64,000 nt of DNA from the NCBI GenBank assembly GCA_030549775.1, contig CM060175.1, forward strand, positions 41,791,415 to 41,855,414, read 5' to 3'. The DNA is from Tamarix chinensis (lineage: Eukaryota > Streptophyta > Magnoliopsida > Caryophyllales > Tamaricaceae). The position numbers and the translations under genes were made by a program. This document shows, piece after piece, positions 1-12,138 of the stretch; the stretch's first letter is position 1; every line of letters begins with the position of its first letter. The notes below the pieces were generated by a model. That model worked only from the letters and a program-made list of their open reading frames with translations, made no database searches and was not told where the DNA came from.

Positions 1-2048
1 TTGTGTATTAACTCTAAGGGTTTGAATTATTTATCGGTGAAGAATTGATATCCACTTTCAAGGATTGACGACCTATTCGACCAACTTTAGGGTGATGTGA
101 TCTTCTCAAAGATCAATCTAAGGCCAAGTTATCACCAATTGCACATTGTTGATGTGTACATCATGAAGATGGCATTTAGGACATAGTATGGGTAATAAGA
201 GTTTATGGTAGTGCCTTTTGAGCTCAACAATGCGCTTTCCACTTTATGGACCTGATTAAGAGGATTTTTTTGGCTATGCATTAATCAGTTTATGGTTGTA
301 TTTATCACTGGTATTCTGGTGTACTCTTAGAGTAGAGAGGAGCAAGAGAAACTCATACACACCATTTTATCACTCCTTAGAGAACATAAGCCATATGAAA
401 AACATTCCAAGTATGAGTTTTGGCTTTCGGAGGTTTCCTTTTTGGGATATATGGTGTCAGAGGAGGAGGAGTCATAGATCCAATGAAGATTTTGGTAGCC
501 ACTGAATGCAAGGTACTAACTAGTGTTTCTGAGGTTCTTAGTTTCCTAAGTTTTGTCAAGTACTACAGGTGATTTGTTTAATAATTCTTGAAGGTAGAAC
601 ATCCCTTGATGAACCTTTTGAAGAAGGCAACTAGATTTTAGTGTGACAATACTTGCGAGGGCACATTCTAAGAGTTGAAGAAGTGATTGACTACAACAAC
701 ATTTTTAACTCTACTCGTGGGATCGGATGAGATTGAGGCTAACAGTAATGCATCAAAGCACGAATAGAGTTGTGTCTTGATGTAAAATGGTAAGGTATTC
801 ACTTTTGATTCCCATTAATTGAAGCACCATGAGCTTAACTACCTAATGCATGATTAGGATTTAGCTGTGGTCATCTTTGCATTAAAGATTTGGAGACATT
901 ATCTGTATATGACCTAGTGCAGATTCTTCACTTACTATAAGATTCTCAAATATATATTCATTAAAAAGGAGTTGAGTATGAGGAATAGGATATGGTTAGA
1001 GTTAGTGAAGGAATTTGATATTGAGTTGACCTACCACGAGGGTAAGGCCAATGTTGTTGCATATTTCTTGAGTAAGGAGACATCAAACTTTTTGAATTCT
1101 TGTATAGTAGATAATTGGTTGCTTAAGGAGCTCGGGGAGATGGGGATAGAGTTGATCCCATAGGGTGATTTGGAGATATGGATGCATGTGTTGATGATAA
1201 TTCTAACACTATTTTATGAGATTCAATCTATGAAGCCTAGAGATGTTAAAATCAAGAATATATTGTGGAAGATATAAGATGGTAAGACCAAGGATTTCTA
1301 GATTCACAAGTATGGTAGTATTTTCTACAAAGATCATTGATGTGTACCTTAGAGTTGAATCGATCTGAAGCACTAGAACTTGAAAGAAGGTAAATATACT
1401 CCCTATTTTATTCACCCAAGAGGGGATAAGTTGTATAAGGATTTTTTAGCATATTTATTAGTGGAACTCTTCGAGAGAGAAGTTTTAGAGTTCATGTTGA
1501 GATGTTTAACCTGTTAGAAGGTTAGGATAGAGTATCATAAACTTGTAGGACTTGTCTAACCCTTAGATGTGTTGGGATGAAAGTGGGACTCCATCTCCAT
1601 GAATTTTGTGAGTGGACTACCGAAGACTCACAATGGGTTTGAAATTTTCTGGGTCATTGTGGATAGGTTGAATAAATCAGTAGTCTTTGTATTGATAAAG
1701 TCAACCTAGAGGGTTGATTAGTTAGCCAATGCTTACATAAGATTTGTGGTGAGTACGTATGGTATACTTAGTCTCAAATGGGATTCAAGATTCCTTTTTA
1801 TCTTGTAGGGAAAATTATAGAAGGATATGGGTAGGAAGTTGAGGATGAGTAGTACCTTTCACATAGCTACAAATGGGCAAACTGAGAGAACAATCCAGAC
1901 ACTTAAGGATATGGTATGGGCTTGTGTTATGGATTTTCGAGGAAGTTAGGAGATTCTTCTACATTTGTTGGAGTTCTCATATAACAATACTTATCACATT
2001 AGAATAGGGATGTCACTCTTTGAGGGATTGTATGGATTCAAGTATAGT
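1..2048 (+). pseudogene. Decayed Ty3/gypsy pol: RT, RNase H and integrase
   Basis: Remnant of a Ty3/gypsy polyprotein that enters from the left edge. Translating across stops and frame changes shows the RT phrase IDDLFDQL...FSKINLRPSYHQL near 60-150, then LVYS and FLGYMVSE near 310-460, the RNase H end ELTYHEGKANVVAYFLSKE at 972-1163, and integrase phrases SMNFVSGLPKTHNG, DRLNKSVVFV and TNGQTERTIQTLKD...EFSYNNTYH at 1590-2010. The domain order RT-RNaseH-IN marks gypsy rather than copia. The phrases resemble those of the minus-strand Tekay element at 23399-36579, so the same clade is likely. Dozens of stops are present and the second catalytic Asp of integrase cannot be confirmed. The frame stops abruptly at 2048, where a minus-strand LTR begins, so that LTR either inserted here or replaced the rest. 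Confidence 0.85.
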
Positions 2049-3600
2049 TGTAAAACCCTCAAATTTATAAACCCAATAATTTTATTTTCAAAAGTCAATT
2101 GCAAAAGCTATAATAGTAAATTATGAGGTGTTACCACTATACTTAGTACAATTCCGGCTTTCTCTACTATTATATTACCAAGTGCTATAGCTAAAAACAT
2201 TATTCCACTTAAGTAATTAACACAATTGTAAATCAAAGTAGAGAAAGAGTTAAAGTAATTTAACATCATTTTAAATAGTAATAACTATTAGTGGTTACAA
2301 AGTGTCAGTGAAAGAAAATACATAAAGACAGGAAGAATTGCGGCATCTTTTGAATCAAGAGATGTCGAGCAAAATGTTAGATAACCTTGCACTCTCAACC
2401 CAAATAGTAGCATTCAACAAATCTTACAAGTTAACCTGCAAAGGCCTCTATCCATTGAATATGTAGGTGCCTATGAAAAGGAACCCTTCAGTACAATGAT
2501 ACTGAGTAACCCATTATACAATACTAATATGAAAGGTCCACATGGAACACATAAGGTGGCATAACAATACATACATATTTAATTATACATACATTAATTG
2601 AATATAACCACATAACATCAAGGCCATATACTATCAATACTTGTTCATTTGGAATAAAGAGAAAATTACTAATGGATCATCCAAGAGATGCTCTTTGCAA
2701 TATAATTATAAATCACAGTCATTCTCAAGTCATAACCATAGTCACAATGCTCATTATAAGCACCAAAAACTCTCATAGCATAGGTAGGCTTACCAACACA
2801 AACTAATAACAACACCTATCATCATAGGCAGGCACAAAAGCTATTATCAAACCTTAGGTAGGCACAAAGGCTGCTACCAAACAATAGATAGGTAAAAATG
2901 CTACTACCAAACTATAAATAGGCACAAAGGCTACTACCGAACCATAAATAGGAACAAAGGATATCACCAATCCATAGGTAGTAACAAAGGCTACTACTGA
3001 ACCATAGGTAGGTATAAAAGCTATAAAACCACAAGTAGGCACAAAAGCTTCTACCAACCAATCCAATAAACCTTTCTAATCAAATATCAATCATTTCTAT
3101 TTTTATTTACTCAATGGGATATCATATCAAACTGGAGACACTAAGGTACTCTGATCATGCCAACATACAAAGGTAGCATAGTATCATACTGACTATTAAC
3201 TTAGGGATGTGAAGGTAACCTAGTTACATTAGTACATAAAGGTATACAGTACCCTACTAACACGGACACATAATCCATAAGTATGCATACGCCTTATTAG
3301 ATCTGTAGAGCTAAATAGAGTAAGATATAGGGCCTAGTTATGGCATTAAGACACACTAGAAAAATTCATAAATAATCATGGGCTAAACCACGTCTTTAAG
3401 GTAGACATCCCTAAAGAGTCATAATTACTTATCTCAAGGTTTTTCACTTTAGGTATTAGTATTTTATAATAGTGATCATGAAACCACATATTAATCATAT
3501 TAATCCAATTCTTTAATATTAAACCATTTTATTCATTTCTAAACATTTTGAGACAACCATACTCAAGGTCATGTTTAAACAATATTTATTGAGAAAGGGA
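2049..3600 (-). repeat. Partial Tekay-type LTR, minus orientation
   Basis: Starts TGTAAAACCCTC, close to the TGTAACACCCCC end of the intact solo LTR at 18247. The next 150 bases can be aligned by eye with that LTR (a GGTGTTACC / GATATTACTGCC block, then ATTACCAAGTGCTATAGCTAAAAAC against AGTACCAAGTGCTAAGGCTAAAAC). It also carries the two boxes shared by the other LTRs: CAGTACAATGATACTGAGTAAC at 2489-2510 and a TATTAGTATTTTATAA block at 3443-3469. The far (U3) end is missing. Sequence after about 3600 looks like a different element, so the right border is approximate. It lies directly against the plus-strand integrase. Confidence 0.55.
2760..3066. repeat. Tandem array of about 33-bp units within LTR
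   Basis: Around eight to nine degenerate copies of a unit of about 33 bp, built on CATAGGTAGGCACAAAGGCTACTACCAAAC. The open frame on the minus strand here (2854-3066) is only a by-product: it translates to a repeating VAFVPTYGSV peptide. The array lies between the two conserved LTR boxes at 2489 and 3443, the place where the other LTRs of this family carry their own, differently sequenced, arrays. Confidence 0.8.
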
Positions 3601-3639
3601 TCCCATTTTTGTCTATCACTTCTTCTATGTGTTTTTATA

Positions 3640-4790
3640 CGTGTCAGTTGCTTAAGGACAACTAAAAATTCAAGCATAGGGGAGTTGATAAGTATGATTT
3701 ATTTCAACCATATTGAACTTTAACATGAAGATTTAATGTGGTTATATGCTGATTTTTTTTCATACCTGAGTCCACTTGTTCTAGTTTACTTCTCTTGATC
3801 ATATTTTATAGGTATTTGGGGAAAATAGGATCAAAAGGAGCTAAAACAAAATATTTCTAACAAAATGGAAAAAAACACAATTGCTTAAATTATGAAAAGT
3901 TGGAAATACATGCAAAATTTACCATGATATAATATAAATTTGGAATAGTGTTCAACATGAAAGTACATATTTGTTAGATTTTTTATACATAAAAAATTAG
4001 CTCAATATAAAGTAAAACTAAGATGTAAAACCTAAAACCGGGGGTCATGTTCATACACAATGAAAAATCCTTTAGTGCTCATCAACACGAAGCAACTATG
4101 TTGATAAACATGGCCATGTCATTGAGTGATTACACACTTAAAAGCTTATTGTTTGCTTAGTTGAACGACATAACTAACAGAAAAAAATGATGATGATTTT
4201 GGGACACTAAAGAAGTATCTAGAGTTCTTTTCTTAGCATCACCCAATCTAATATCACCCCCTATTCATCTAAAATCTTTCATCTCTTGCTTTCAATTTCT
4301 TATTCTTGGTCGAATGGATTGAAAAGTGATTTTCTCATATTGAATAATGTGGGTATTATATTTTTCCTTTGACCTTCTGTAGGCATTTGGTTTACTGCTT
4401 TAGGTGTTAGTATTATATATTTCAACCTAAATGGTTTCAATTTCAACAAATCTGTAGTTGATAGTTAAGATCGTGTAATTAATACATAGTCTGACATAAT
4501 TAACCATGATAATCTTGGTATGGAATTATATTTATTTTTTAATTGATGAAATTTTCTATGTTTAAGATGTTGAGCTTAAAGAAAGCCATGCTTGGCTAAT
4601 TAATTTGTTTCAAGGTGAAGGGAAATCCCTTAATATAGATGTGTTGAGAATCTAAACCCTGCCCTACCTAATTCCTTATCATATGTGTTTTGCTAATTCT
4701 TTTTTTGGTACGATAGAAAAATTAACTCTTTTCTATTATTATTTAGAGAAACTTAGCAAGATTTAAGAGATGAGTCAGAGTGGGCCTCTA
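3640..4790 (+). repeat. Possible Athila-like 3' end (PPT) and LTR
   Basis: The phrase CTTAAGGACAACTAAAAATTCAAGC followed by ATAGGGGAGTTGATAAGTATGA at about 3650-3702 looks like the end of plant Athila/Tat-type gypsy elements, where a purine-rich tract (ATAGGGGA, about 3675) is followed by an LTR starting TGATAAG. Farther right, GGTGAAGGGAAATCCCTTAATATAG (about 4613) resembles GATAGGAGAATCCCCTCCCTAAG in the Athila-like leader at 45955. No coding sequence is visible. The right border is a guess. 4790-5250 holds AT-rich sequence in which I recognise nothing. Confidence 0.3.
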
Positions 4791-5249
4791 TTAGCATGCC
4801 TAGAGATCAAACCATAAGGTCGAGAGATGTTGGTTTGGCCTCTATAACTTAAAAAGAGGAACATGATACATAATAATACATTACCTATTTTTAAATTCAT
4901 ATTAGAGATAGATGAATCAAAATATACAATAGGTGAATTGAGACAATATTACACTACATACTTTGGTTGGCATTCATGACTAAGTGTTATGGTTGAGGAT
5001 TTGGGGTTATAATTCAATCACATTAGGGTTAAGCATATTAACCGAAACCTTAACCACTTCTCCAACTTAATTTCACTTGTTCTTATTTTATAGGTTGATT
5101 TTGTTTACACATTTTATTTTTATTTAGATTTAGACATCATCTACTCCCTATCATTAGTTTACACATAAGAGATCTTTTCATCATCCTTTTGCTCACATCT
5201 TAGTTCCTATGGAAGGCACCTAGCATGATACTTCAACATATTACACTTG

Positions 5250-6675
5250 TGGCTAGAATTCATCATAATGTGTGTGGTAAATATTGTCATGTTGCTGCAT
5301 GTTATGCTTTCACTAGAAATGCTAAAGTTTTTTCAAAATCTAAGAAGGTGTGGGTACCTTAGGGAACCATCCTTTGAAGAATGAACATTAACCCATCAAT
5401 GAACCATTAAAAGGATACTTAAACTAGAAAAATTTGTGAGTGCAGTTTTATTCAAGGTAAAAAGAAGAAGAGAAAATTGGTTTTTAGATAGTAGGTGATC
5501 AAAGAACAAGATGGGTGATCAGATAATGTTCTCAAAATTGAAACCCTATAGCGGAGAAAGTGTCACTTTTAGAGACATCTCAAATGAGGTAACGTTATTT
5601 TCTGTAACTCAAAGCCTTTCATTCGTGATATGTGTTTAATTAACTATTTAAACATAATCTAATAATTATTAGGAAATTTTATGATAAGGGATTTCTATTT
5701 AACTTTTCTCATTCTTATATTATAATTTTAAATGGAGTTGATAAATCCATATTATTTTTATGTCGACAAATTAATAATGCTTATATGCTTGATGTGAAAT
5801 CAATAAAACTATATAATATGTGCTTAAGATGTATAGATAATGATGCTTGTTTATCATATAACAGAATAACACATGGTAGAATAGATTTATTAAACAAATT
5901 AGCTAAGAAAGACTTATGTGGTCTTCCTAAAATAAACTTTCAGAAAGATTATGTGATGTATGTTAACAAGAAAAACAACATATTGTTTTGTATGGTTTTT
6001 TTCTTTGACACTCTAGGACATGTAGTATGTGAAGTTATAGATATGTGTTAGCTATTATAGATTATTACTCTTGGTACATGTGGATATTATTTCTATGTAC
6101 TAAATATAATGCTTTTAATGTGATTATTATACATGCTAAGAGATTCTATGAAGAAAAAAGGAACAATGATCTATGACATAAGAAGTGATCACTGAAAAGA
6201 ATTTGAATATGCCAAATTCATTAAGTTATGTGATTAAAATGGAATCTCTCACAACTTTTTAGGCGTAAGAGCACCACAACAAAATGGCCCCGTAGAGGAA
6301 AAGAGTAGGACTTTGGAAGATGAATCAAGAACAATTTTTTATGATTCCAATCTTCACAAGTACTTCTCAACTATGACTACATTAACTACCAACTATGTGA
6401 TGAGTGTCCTTCTAATCCATACCATCCTGAAAAAAGAAAACCATATGAGCTTTGTAAAGGGAGCATACCAAGTTTTTGATAATTTCACACATTTACTGGT
6501 AAATTTTTTATCTTAAACAGCAAAAGAATGTAATTTTAGTATTTGAATTTGCTATTATTTACATAGAAAATCCTATTGAATCTTGAATAAAAGAACTTTA
6601 ATAGTTGAAGAATTAGTCCATGTTACTTTTTATGAATATACATCTAGTGTGAAAGCTACAAACGATGAAGAAGTA
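5250..6675 (+). pseudogene. Ty1/copia pol remnant, first part (zinc knuckle, protease edge, GAG-pre-integrase, integrase)
   Basis: Copia polyprotein read through stops. A zinc-knuckle-like CGKYCHVAAC is followed by NAKVFSKSKKVWVP (about 5270-5360). The protease edge reads LDS with SKLKPYSGESVTF (about 5485-5580). The GAG-pre-integrase domain reads NMCLRCIDNDACLSYNRITHGRIDLL...GLPKINFQKD (5815-5955). Integrase reads GISHNFLGVRAPQQNGPVEEKSRTLEDE (6240-6330). The tail RTLIVEELVHVTFYEYTSSVKATNDEE runs to about 6675, the linker between integrase and RT. The LINE at 6676-12120 interrupts exactly there and the frame resumes after it. The wording resembles the SIRE/Tork side of copia. Stops and small deletions make it inactive. 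Confidence 0.85.
6658..6675 (+). repeat. LINE target-site duplication, left copy
   Basis: ACAAACGATGAAGAAGTA, 18 of 18 bases identical to 12121-12138. In the interrupted copia polyprotein this encodes part of the integrase-RT linker (TNDEEV). Confidence 0.95.
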
Positions 6676-6859
6676 CACGACGATTCACAAAGGACCAATT
6701 AGGCATTGGTACCTTCTCTCTGCTCCTACCTCCTCTCATTGGTGTGCGAGCAAAGGGAGGCAAATTTCTCATCAAGGCTACTGAGAGTTCCCCTCTTTCT
6801 ACAGTAATTAATCCACTATTCTTCACTCTTGTTGTTTGCTATTTTGGTTTTTGTGATTT

Positions 6860-8676
6860 ATGGGAGTCAAAAAACAACCTGGGCGGCAGAAATCCACTGT
6901 GTCTGCGCCAACTTGTGCGTTACCCAGCCATGCGAAAATGGAGCTCTAGTCGACAATGATCAAGCACAGACTTCGCCTAGATCTTTAGATTCTGGGTCAC
7001 GCATTTCCCCTTCCGTTGTTGGTTGTTCTCGCAGATCTCCTTCCTGTGCAGTTGTGGAGTCTAGCTCGACGGAAGGAGGCGAAGATTCCAGATCTGCTGT
7101 TGTGCTGATCGAGAAGCTCCATTCAAACTCTGCTTACCCTGTTCCAGATCTGGATGCTAGAAAATTGGATGAGCCTAATTTGGTGCAGGAAGGTATTTCC
7201 AGCCGATTTTTGAATCAGCTGTGTGCGCAGGTTGAAGAACAGGGTGAGCAAACTGGTGCTGTCAGAGTCGACCCGTCCTGTTCTGCCCAATAGTTTTAGC
7301 ATGCCCCAGGCCTTATGCAGTGGCCGGAATCATCCTCCAGGCCAGCAGTTTCACTGGATTTCGTCGACCATACCCCTGCAGATCCTACGAACGAGGGTGC
7401 ACAGTAGGTTCCTATTGCTGCAAATATTTTGACTGGTACAGCCCCTGCCATTCCTTGGTCAAAAAAATTGTTAAATGCTGGGATGACTTATGCTAAATTA
7501 TTTGCTGCTGCTCCTACTATAAGATGTGATTATGTGCCACCTGCTGAAAAGTCTGTGTTCATTGAGTCAAAAAATATTGACAAAATTGAGGCTGCATGAG
7601 GCACTTGTGTTCTTGGTAGATTTGTTGGTGTGCAGGTTGACAAATATTTGATCAATGCAGCTAAATCAGTTATAACACAACCTTTCAAATACATGATTCA
7701 CAGTTCGGGGTGGGTTGTCTTCAAGTTTGAATCCGAACATGACAAGGACAAAGCTCTAGTTGGAGGACCCTATTCCGTGCGAAGTAAAGCTCTATTTTTG
7801 AAAGAATTCTCGAGGTTCTTTTCCTTTGGCTTGAAAGAGGTTACGAAAATTCTTGTGTGGGTAAGGTTGAAAAATTTGCCTCTTGAATTCTGGAATGCAC
7901 GGGCCATAAGTACCATTGCTTCCTTTGTGGGTAGGCCGATATAGGTTGATGATTTTACTGCACAAAAAATGAAGATTGAATATGCACGTGTGTTGGTTGA
8001 AGTTGATCTAGGGACTAATTTGCCCTCTTCAGTTAAAGTCAAAAGTGACGTTGGTAGTTTTATGCAGGGTATTAAATATGAAGACTTACCCTCCTTTCGC
8101 AGGAAATGTAATATGTTGGGGCATGTTGTGGCTAATTGTGACAACCACAGACATGCACAAAGAAGTGATAAGTTGGTGAATCATATTTCTGTTTGGAAAC
8201 CGGTGGACAAAGTTAAACCACCGGCCCCTAAGTCCCAAGATCAGAGACCTGTAAGCCGGGGCCGTGAGGATGTTCAGGGTGATAAGCAAAACATGTCTGA
8301 GGACTGTGACGCTTATGTTCCTCCTCCAAGTAATGCTCCTGTCGTGCACCAATCAAATGTTTTGGTTCGTGACCCTATTAAGGGGAAGGCTCTTCTTGAT
8401 GATGGTCTGACTGTCCCACCTTCTTCTAGGCCACCTAGGAAGATTCAAGCCAAGAAACGACGTTTGAGAGATAGTTCCTCAGCTCAATTACAGCAAACTT
8501 CGAGAGAATATGATTCTGAGATGATTAAAGGTGATGTGAAAGTTGGAATTTGGCACACTATTAGAAAGAAGGGTCGTGCACCGAAGAAGAGACCCACTAT
8601 TTCATTGAAGAGGCCGGCTTTGGGGATTATTGGGAGGTGTAAATCTTTTAGGCCTACGGCCGATCCTTTGGCATGA
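6860..8676 (+). pseudogene. LINE ORF1 (DUF4283-like, zinc-knuckle nucleic-acid-binding protein)
   Basis: ORF1 proteins of plant L1 elements bind the element RNA. I prefer the ATG at 6860 because it opens a basic N-terminus (MGVKKQPGRQKS); it must shift one base near 6945 to join the main frame. An in-frame alternative start is 6829. The main frame then runs to 8676 through stops at 7291, 7297, 7405, 7597 and 7942. A DUF4283-like domain lies at about 7600-7945 (WVVFKFESEHDKDKALVGGP...LVWVRLKNLPLEFWN...IASFVGRPI). It is followed by a zinc-knuckle-like LPSFRRKCNMLGHVVANC at 8089-8142, in which the usual first Cys is Arg. A long hydrophilic, basic tail follows. The stop overlaps the ORF2 start as ATGA. 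Confidence 0.85.
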
Positions 8677-11600
8677 ATATTCTTGTTTGGAATATAAGGG
8701 GAGGGAGATCTCCCCTGAAACAAAAATCTCTTGCGAAGATTCGGAGGGACCGTCATTGTTCTATTGTTGGTTTTTTAGAAACCAAAATGGATGATGGTAA
8801 AGTAAAAAAATTAGTTAACGATTATTTTACTGGTTGGAAGCACCTTGATAATTTTGCCCTCCACCCTAATGGGTGTATCTTACTTCTGTGGAACCCCTGT
8901 TTGGTGAATGTGGACGTTCTTGAGGCTTCCCCACAATCCCGTTCAGGTATGGTCACTGACTTGGTTGGTAATACTAACTTTTGCCTCACGGTGGTTTATG
9001 GGTTTTACAGTGTTGGAGACAGGAAGCCTCTTTGGAATAACTTGAGGTCGTTATCGTCTATTATTGATTGCCCATGGATTGTTTGTGGGGACTTTAATGC
9101 ACCCCTTAATGCCATTGATAGAGTGAGTATTCGACTAGTGACAGACTATGAAATGGCGGACTTCAAGGAATGTTGCTTACTAACCCAGTTATCTTATGTT
9201 CCTTTCTTTGGCTGTTTCTACTCTTTTTTGGCAAAGACCGCCAAATGTAAGTTGGACAGATTTCTTATGAATATTGCAGGGTTTGCCACTAACATGTCTG
9301 TTATGGCTCAGTTTTTACCTCCAGGTTCTATATCAGATCATTGTCCCTGTTTGATCTCCCTTGGTGCCCCTAAATGCACTAAGAGGCTGTTTCATTTCTT
9401 CAATATGTGGGGTGATCATCCTGATTTTCTTCGTGTGGTCTTCTCTATGTGGCGTTTTAATTTTTGTGGGTTCCGGTAATTTAACTTATGTCAGAAGCTT
9501 TCAGGTTTAAAGTCAGGCCTCAAGCAGTTGAACAAGCTACACTTTTCCCATATTATCTCGAGAGCTGAAGAGGCTGAGGCCAAGCTTATGCAAGAACAGG
9601 AGGCAATCTTATCGGGAAGAGGTGGTTCGGGTTCCTCGAGTTTGGATGTTCTTCGAAATCGGGCTACTTTTCTGAATAAGGCAGTCGCGAGAATAAGGCA
9701 CAGAAGAACAAGAAGAAGTTCCTATTCTAGGGGGATGATAATTCTCGCTTCTTCTATGATATGTTGAAAGCTCGCCAGGAAAAGTTAGTTATACTTCGGG
9801 TGAAGCGAAGTGATGGATCGTGGACCCAGACGAACTCTAACTTAGAGAGGGAATATCTTTCGGTCTACTTAAACCTGCTTGGAACTACTTCTGAGTGTGC
9901 TCCTCCTAATGACCAGGTTTTCTTATCGGGCCCTGTGTTGACCATTGAATTGCAAGAGGAATTGTTGAATCCTGTAACGGTGGAGGACATTAAATCCATT
10001 GTGTTCTCTCTTGGGGATAATAAAGCCCCCAGCCCAGATGGCTACTCTGCTCGTTTCTTTAATTGTGCTTGGGATATAGTTGGTGAGGATTTATGTGATG
10101 CTGTCTTAGAATTCTTCCACTCTAGTAAGCTCCTCAAATGCATTAACCATACGGCTTTGGTAATGATCCCTAAATGCTCCCATCTAGAAAGAGTTTATGA
10201 TTTCCGACCTATATCTTGTTATTCTACCGTTTAGAAAGTGATCTCTAAATTGCTTGCTCAGAGATTGTCTAGAGTTCTGGGTAGCATTATTAGTCTTGAA
10301 CAGGGTGTTTTTGTGAATGGGCGCTTGATGTCTGAGAACATCCTGCTGGTTTAGGAGCTGATCAAGGATTATTCCCGCAAAAGAACATCCCCTAGGTGTT
10401 TGTTGAAGGTGGATATTAAGAAAGAATATGATTTCCTCTCCTGGTCTTTTATGAAAGCTGTTCTCCAGGGTATGAAGTTTCCAGACCAGTTTGTGAACCT
10501 GTTAATGGAATGTGTTTCTACGGTTTCGTTCTCTCTGAAAATTAATGGTCAGCTTATGGGTTTTTTCCATGGTGCTCGTGTGCTAAGGCAAGGTGACCCG
10601 GTTTCTCCATATTTATTTGTACTTTGCATGGAATACTTCTCCCACCTTCTCCGTCTGAGAGCAGTGGCGCAGAGGGGATTTTCTTTTCATCCGAAGTGCA
10701 AAAAGTTAGGTATTTCTCATCTTGCTTTTGCTGATGATCTTGTTCTATTCAATAGAGGGGATATTCCTTCTGCGCAGACTCTTTTGTAGGCCCTTTCAGA
10801 GTTTACCTCTGTTTCAGGGCTGGTGGCAAACCCTCTCAAATCTCAGATTTACTTGGCTAGAGTGGACCTGACCACCAGAGCCTAAATTCAGGGGTTCATT
10901 CACATGACCCAGAGCTCGTTTCCTTTTCGTTACCTGGAGGTTCCTCTCAATCCGAGTAAGCTAAGAGCTAGGGATTACGAAGTCTTGATAAATGATGTAT
11001 GTGATTACTTGAAGTTATGGAGGTCCCAGTTGTTGTCTTTTGTGGGGAGGCTTGAATTACTTAATTCAGTTATTCAAGGGATTTTGTGTTTCTGGATTGG
11101 AATATTTCCCTTACCGAAAGTCGTGTTAAATCGGGTTACTAATCTCTGTCAAAGTTTCCTTTGTCAAGGTAAACAACCTCTTGTTGCTTGGTCTAAGATT
11201 TGCCTCCCTAAACAGGAAGGGGGTCTTGGTTTGAAAGATCTATCAGCCTGGGATAATGCTTTTCTGTGTAAGTATATTTGGTTTATTCAGGATGAGAAGG
11301 AATCCCTCTGGACTAAGTGGATTCATGCTAATTACCTTCGATCCCAGCGTTGGATTCATTTCAGACCCTCCCATGATTCGTCTCATTTTATGAAGAAGAT
11401 TTGGCAAGTCTACCATTGTGTGGTGGAGAAAGCGGGTACGCATGATGAGGCTATGAGTCTTATATCTTCTTGGGGTTCTAGTGGGAAATTTTCCACTAAG
11501 AAAGCATATGATTTCCCTCGGCCTAGGGCTGAACCTTGGAGGGACTTCTCTATAGCTTGGAAGGGCTGCCGAACAAAGAGGTATTCCTTCTTTCTATGGC

Positions 11601-11998
11601 TCGCTCTTCTGAAAAATCTCAACACTCGAGATCAGCTATCTTATCTCAATGGGCCTTTAGTGTGTCCTTTTTGTGACTTGGAAAACGAAAACCACGACCA
11701 TCTCTTCTTCAAATGTCCTTTGGTTTTTCAACTCTGGTTAACCATCAGATCTTGGTTGGGGATTACCATAGGGTGCCAAACGTTGGCGAGCTCAGCTAGA
11801 TTCTTGAGAAGACAGCGCAAAGATCATGTTTTTGCTTCTAAAATCTGTCAAAGTGCCCCGACGGCCACTATCTATCTTGTTTGGCGTGCTCGAAATGCTG
11901 CTATTTTTTAGTCTAAGCATCTAGATGTACAAGGCCTAACTCTCCAAATTAAAATATATGTGTATAGGTCTTTGTATCTTGAAGCTTCCTTGAAGTAG
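8673..11998 (+). pseudogene. LINE ORF2: endonuclease, reverse transcriptase, zf-RVT
   Basis: Encodes the enzyme that nicks target DNA and copies the LINE RNA. The ATG at 8673 overlaps the ORF1 stop by one base pair of codons (ATGA). The endonuclease (8673-9479) reads MNILVWNIRGG, LETKMD, CGDFNAPLNA and SDHCPCLISL, so its metal-binding residues look intact. It stops at 9477, continues in frame to 9767, then moves by one base to the frame used from 9761 onward. RT reads DNKAPSPDGY, FRPISC, KVDIKKEYD, RQGDPVSPYLFVLCMEY and FADDLVLF. The C-terminus carries a zf-RVT-type CPFCDLENENHDHLFFKCP (about 11658-11715). Stops in the second frame lie near 10232, 10354, 10787, 10883 and 11909. No RNase H domain was seen. 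Confidence 0.92.
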
Positions 11999-12120
11999 TG
12001 TTTCGTTGCATCAAATGTTGGCCCTAGCTACCACCCTGACAAAGTGGTTAGCTCATTTTTGACCTGGGTATGCCCAGTGTATTTGTACATTTTCTTATAA
12101 TGCAATTTACCTGTTACCTG

Positions 12121-12138
12121 ACAAACGATGAAGAAGTA
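12121..12138 (+). repeat. LINE target-site duplication, right copy
   Basis: ACAAACGATGAAGAAGTA, identical to 6658-6675. The copia frame resumes immediately after it. Confidence 0.95.

Larger units (their letters stand above)
6676..12120 (+). mobile_element. Plant L1-type LINE (non-LTR retrotransposon), apparently full length
   Basis: A 5,445-bp LINE bounded by a perfect 18-bp target-site duplication. It has a short 5' leader (6676-6859), ORF1 (6860-8676) and ORF2 (8673-11998), then about 120 bp of 3' UTR. The full 5' end and exact TSD point to a complete insertion by target-primed reverse transcription. Its base composition is visibly richer in G+C than the copia sequence on both sides. The 3' end is unusual for a plant L1: it finishes TTTACCTGTTACCTG, two TTACCTG copies, with no poly(A) before the TSD. 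Both ORFs are broken, so it is a dead copy, although the endonuclease and RT catalytic motifs remain readable. Confidence 0.93.

Noticed and set aside
2854..3066. 70-codon minus-strand frame with VAFVPTYG repeats
   Set aside because: By-product of the 33-bp (multiple of three) tandem array.
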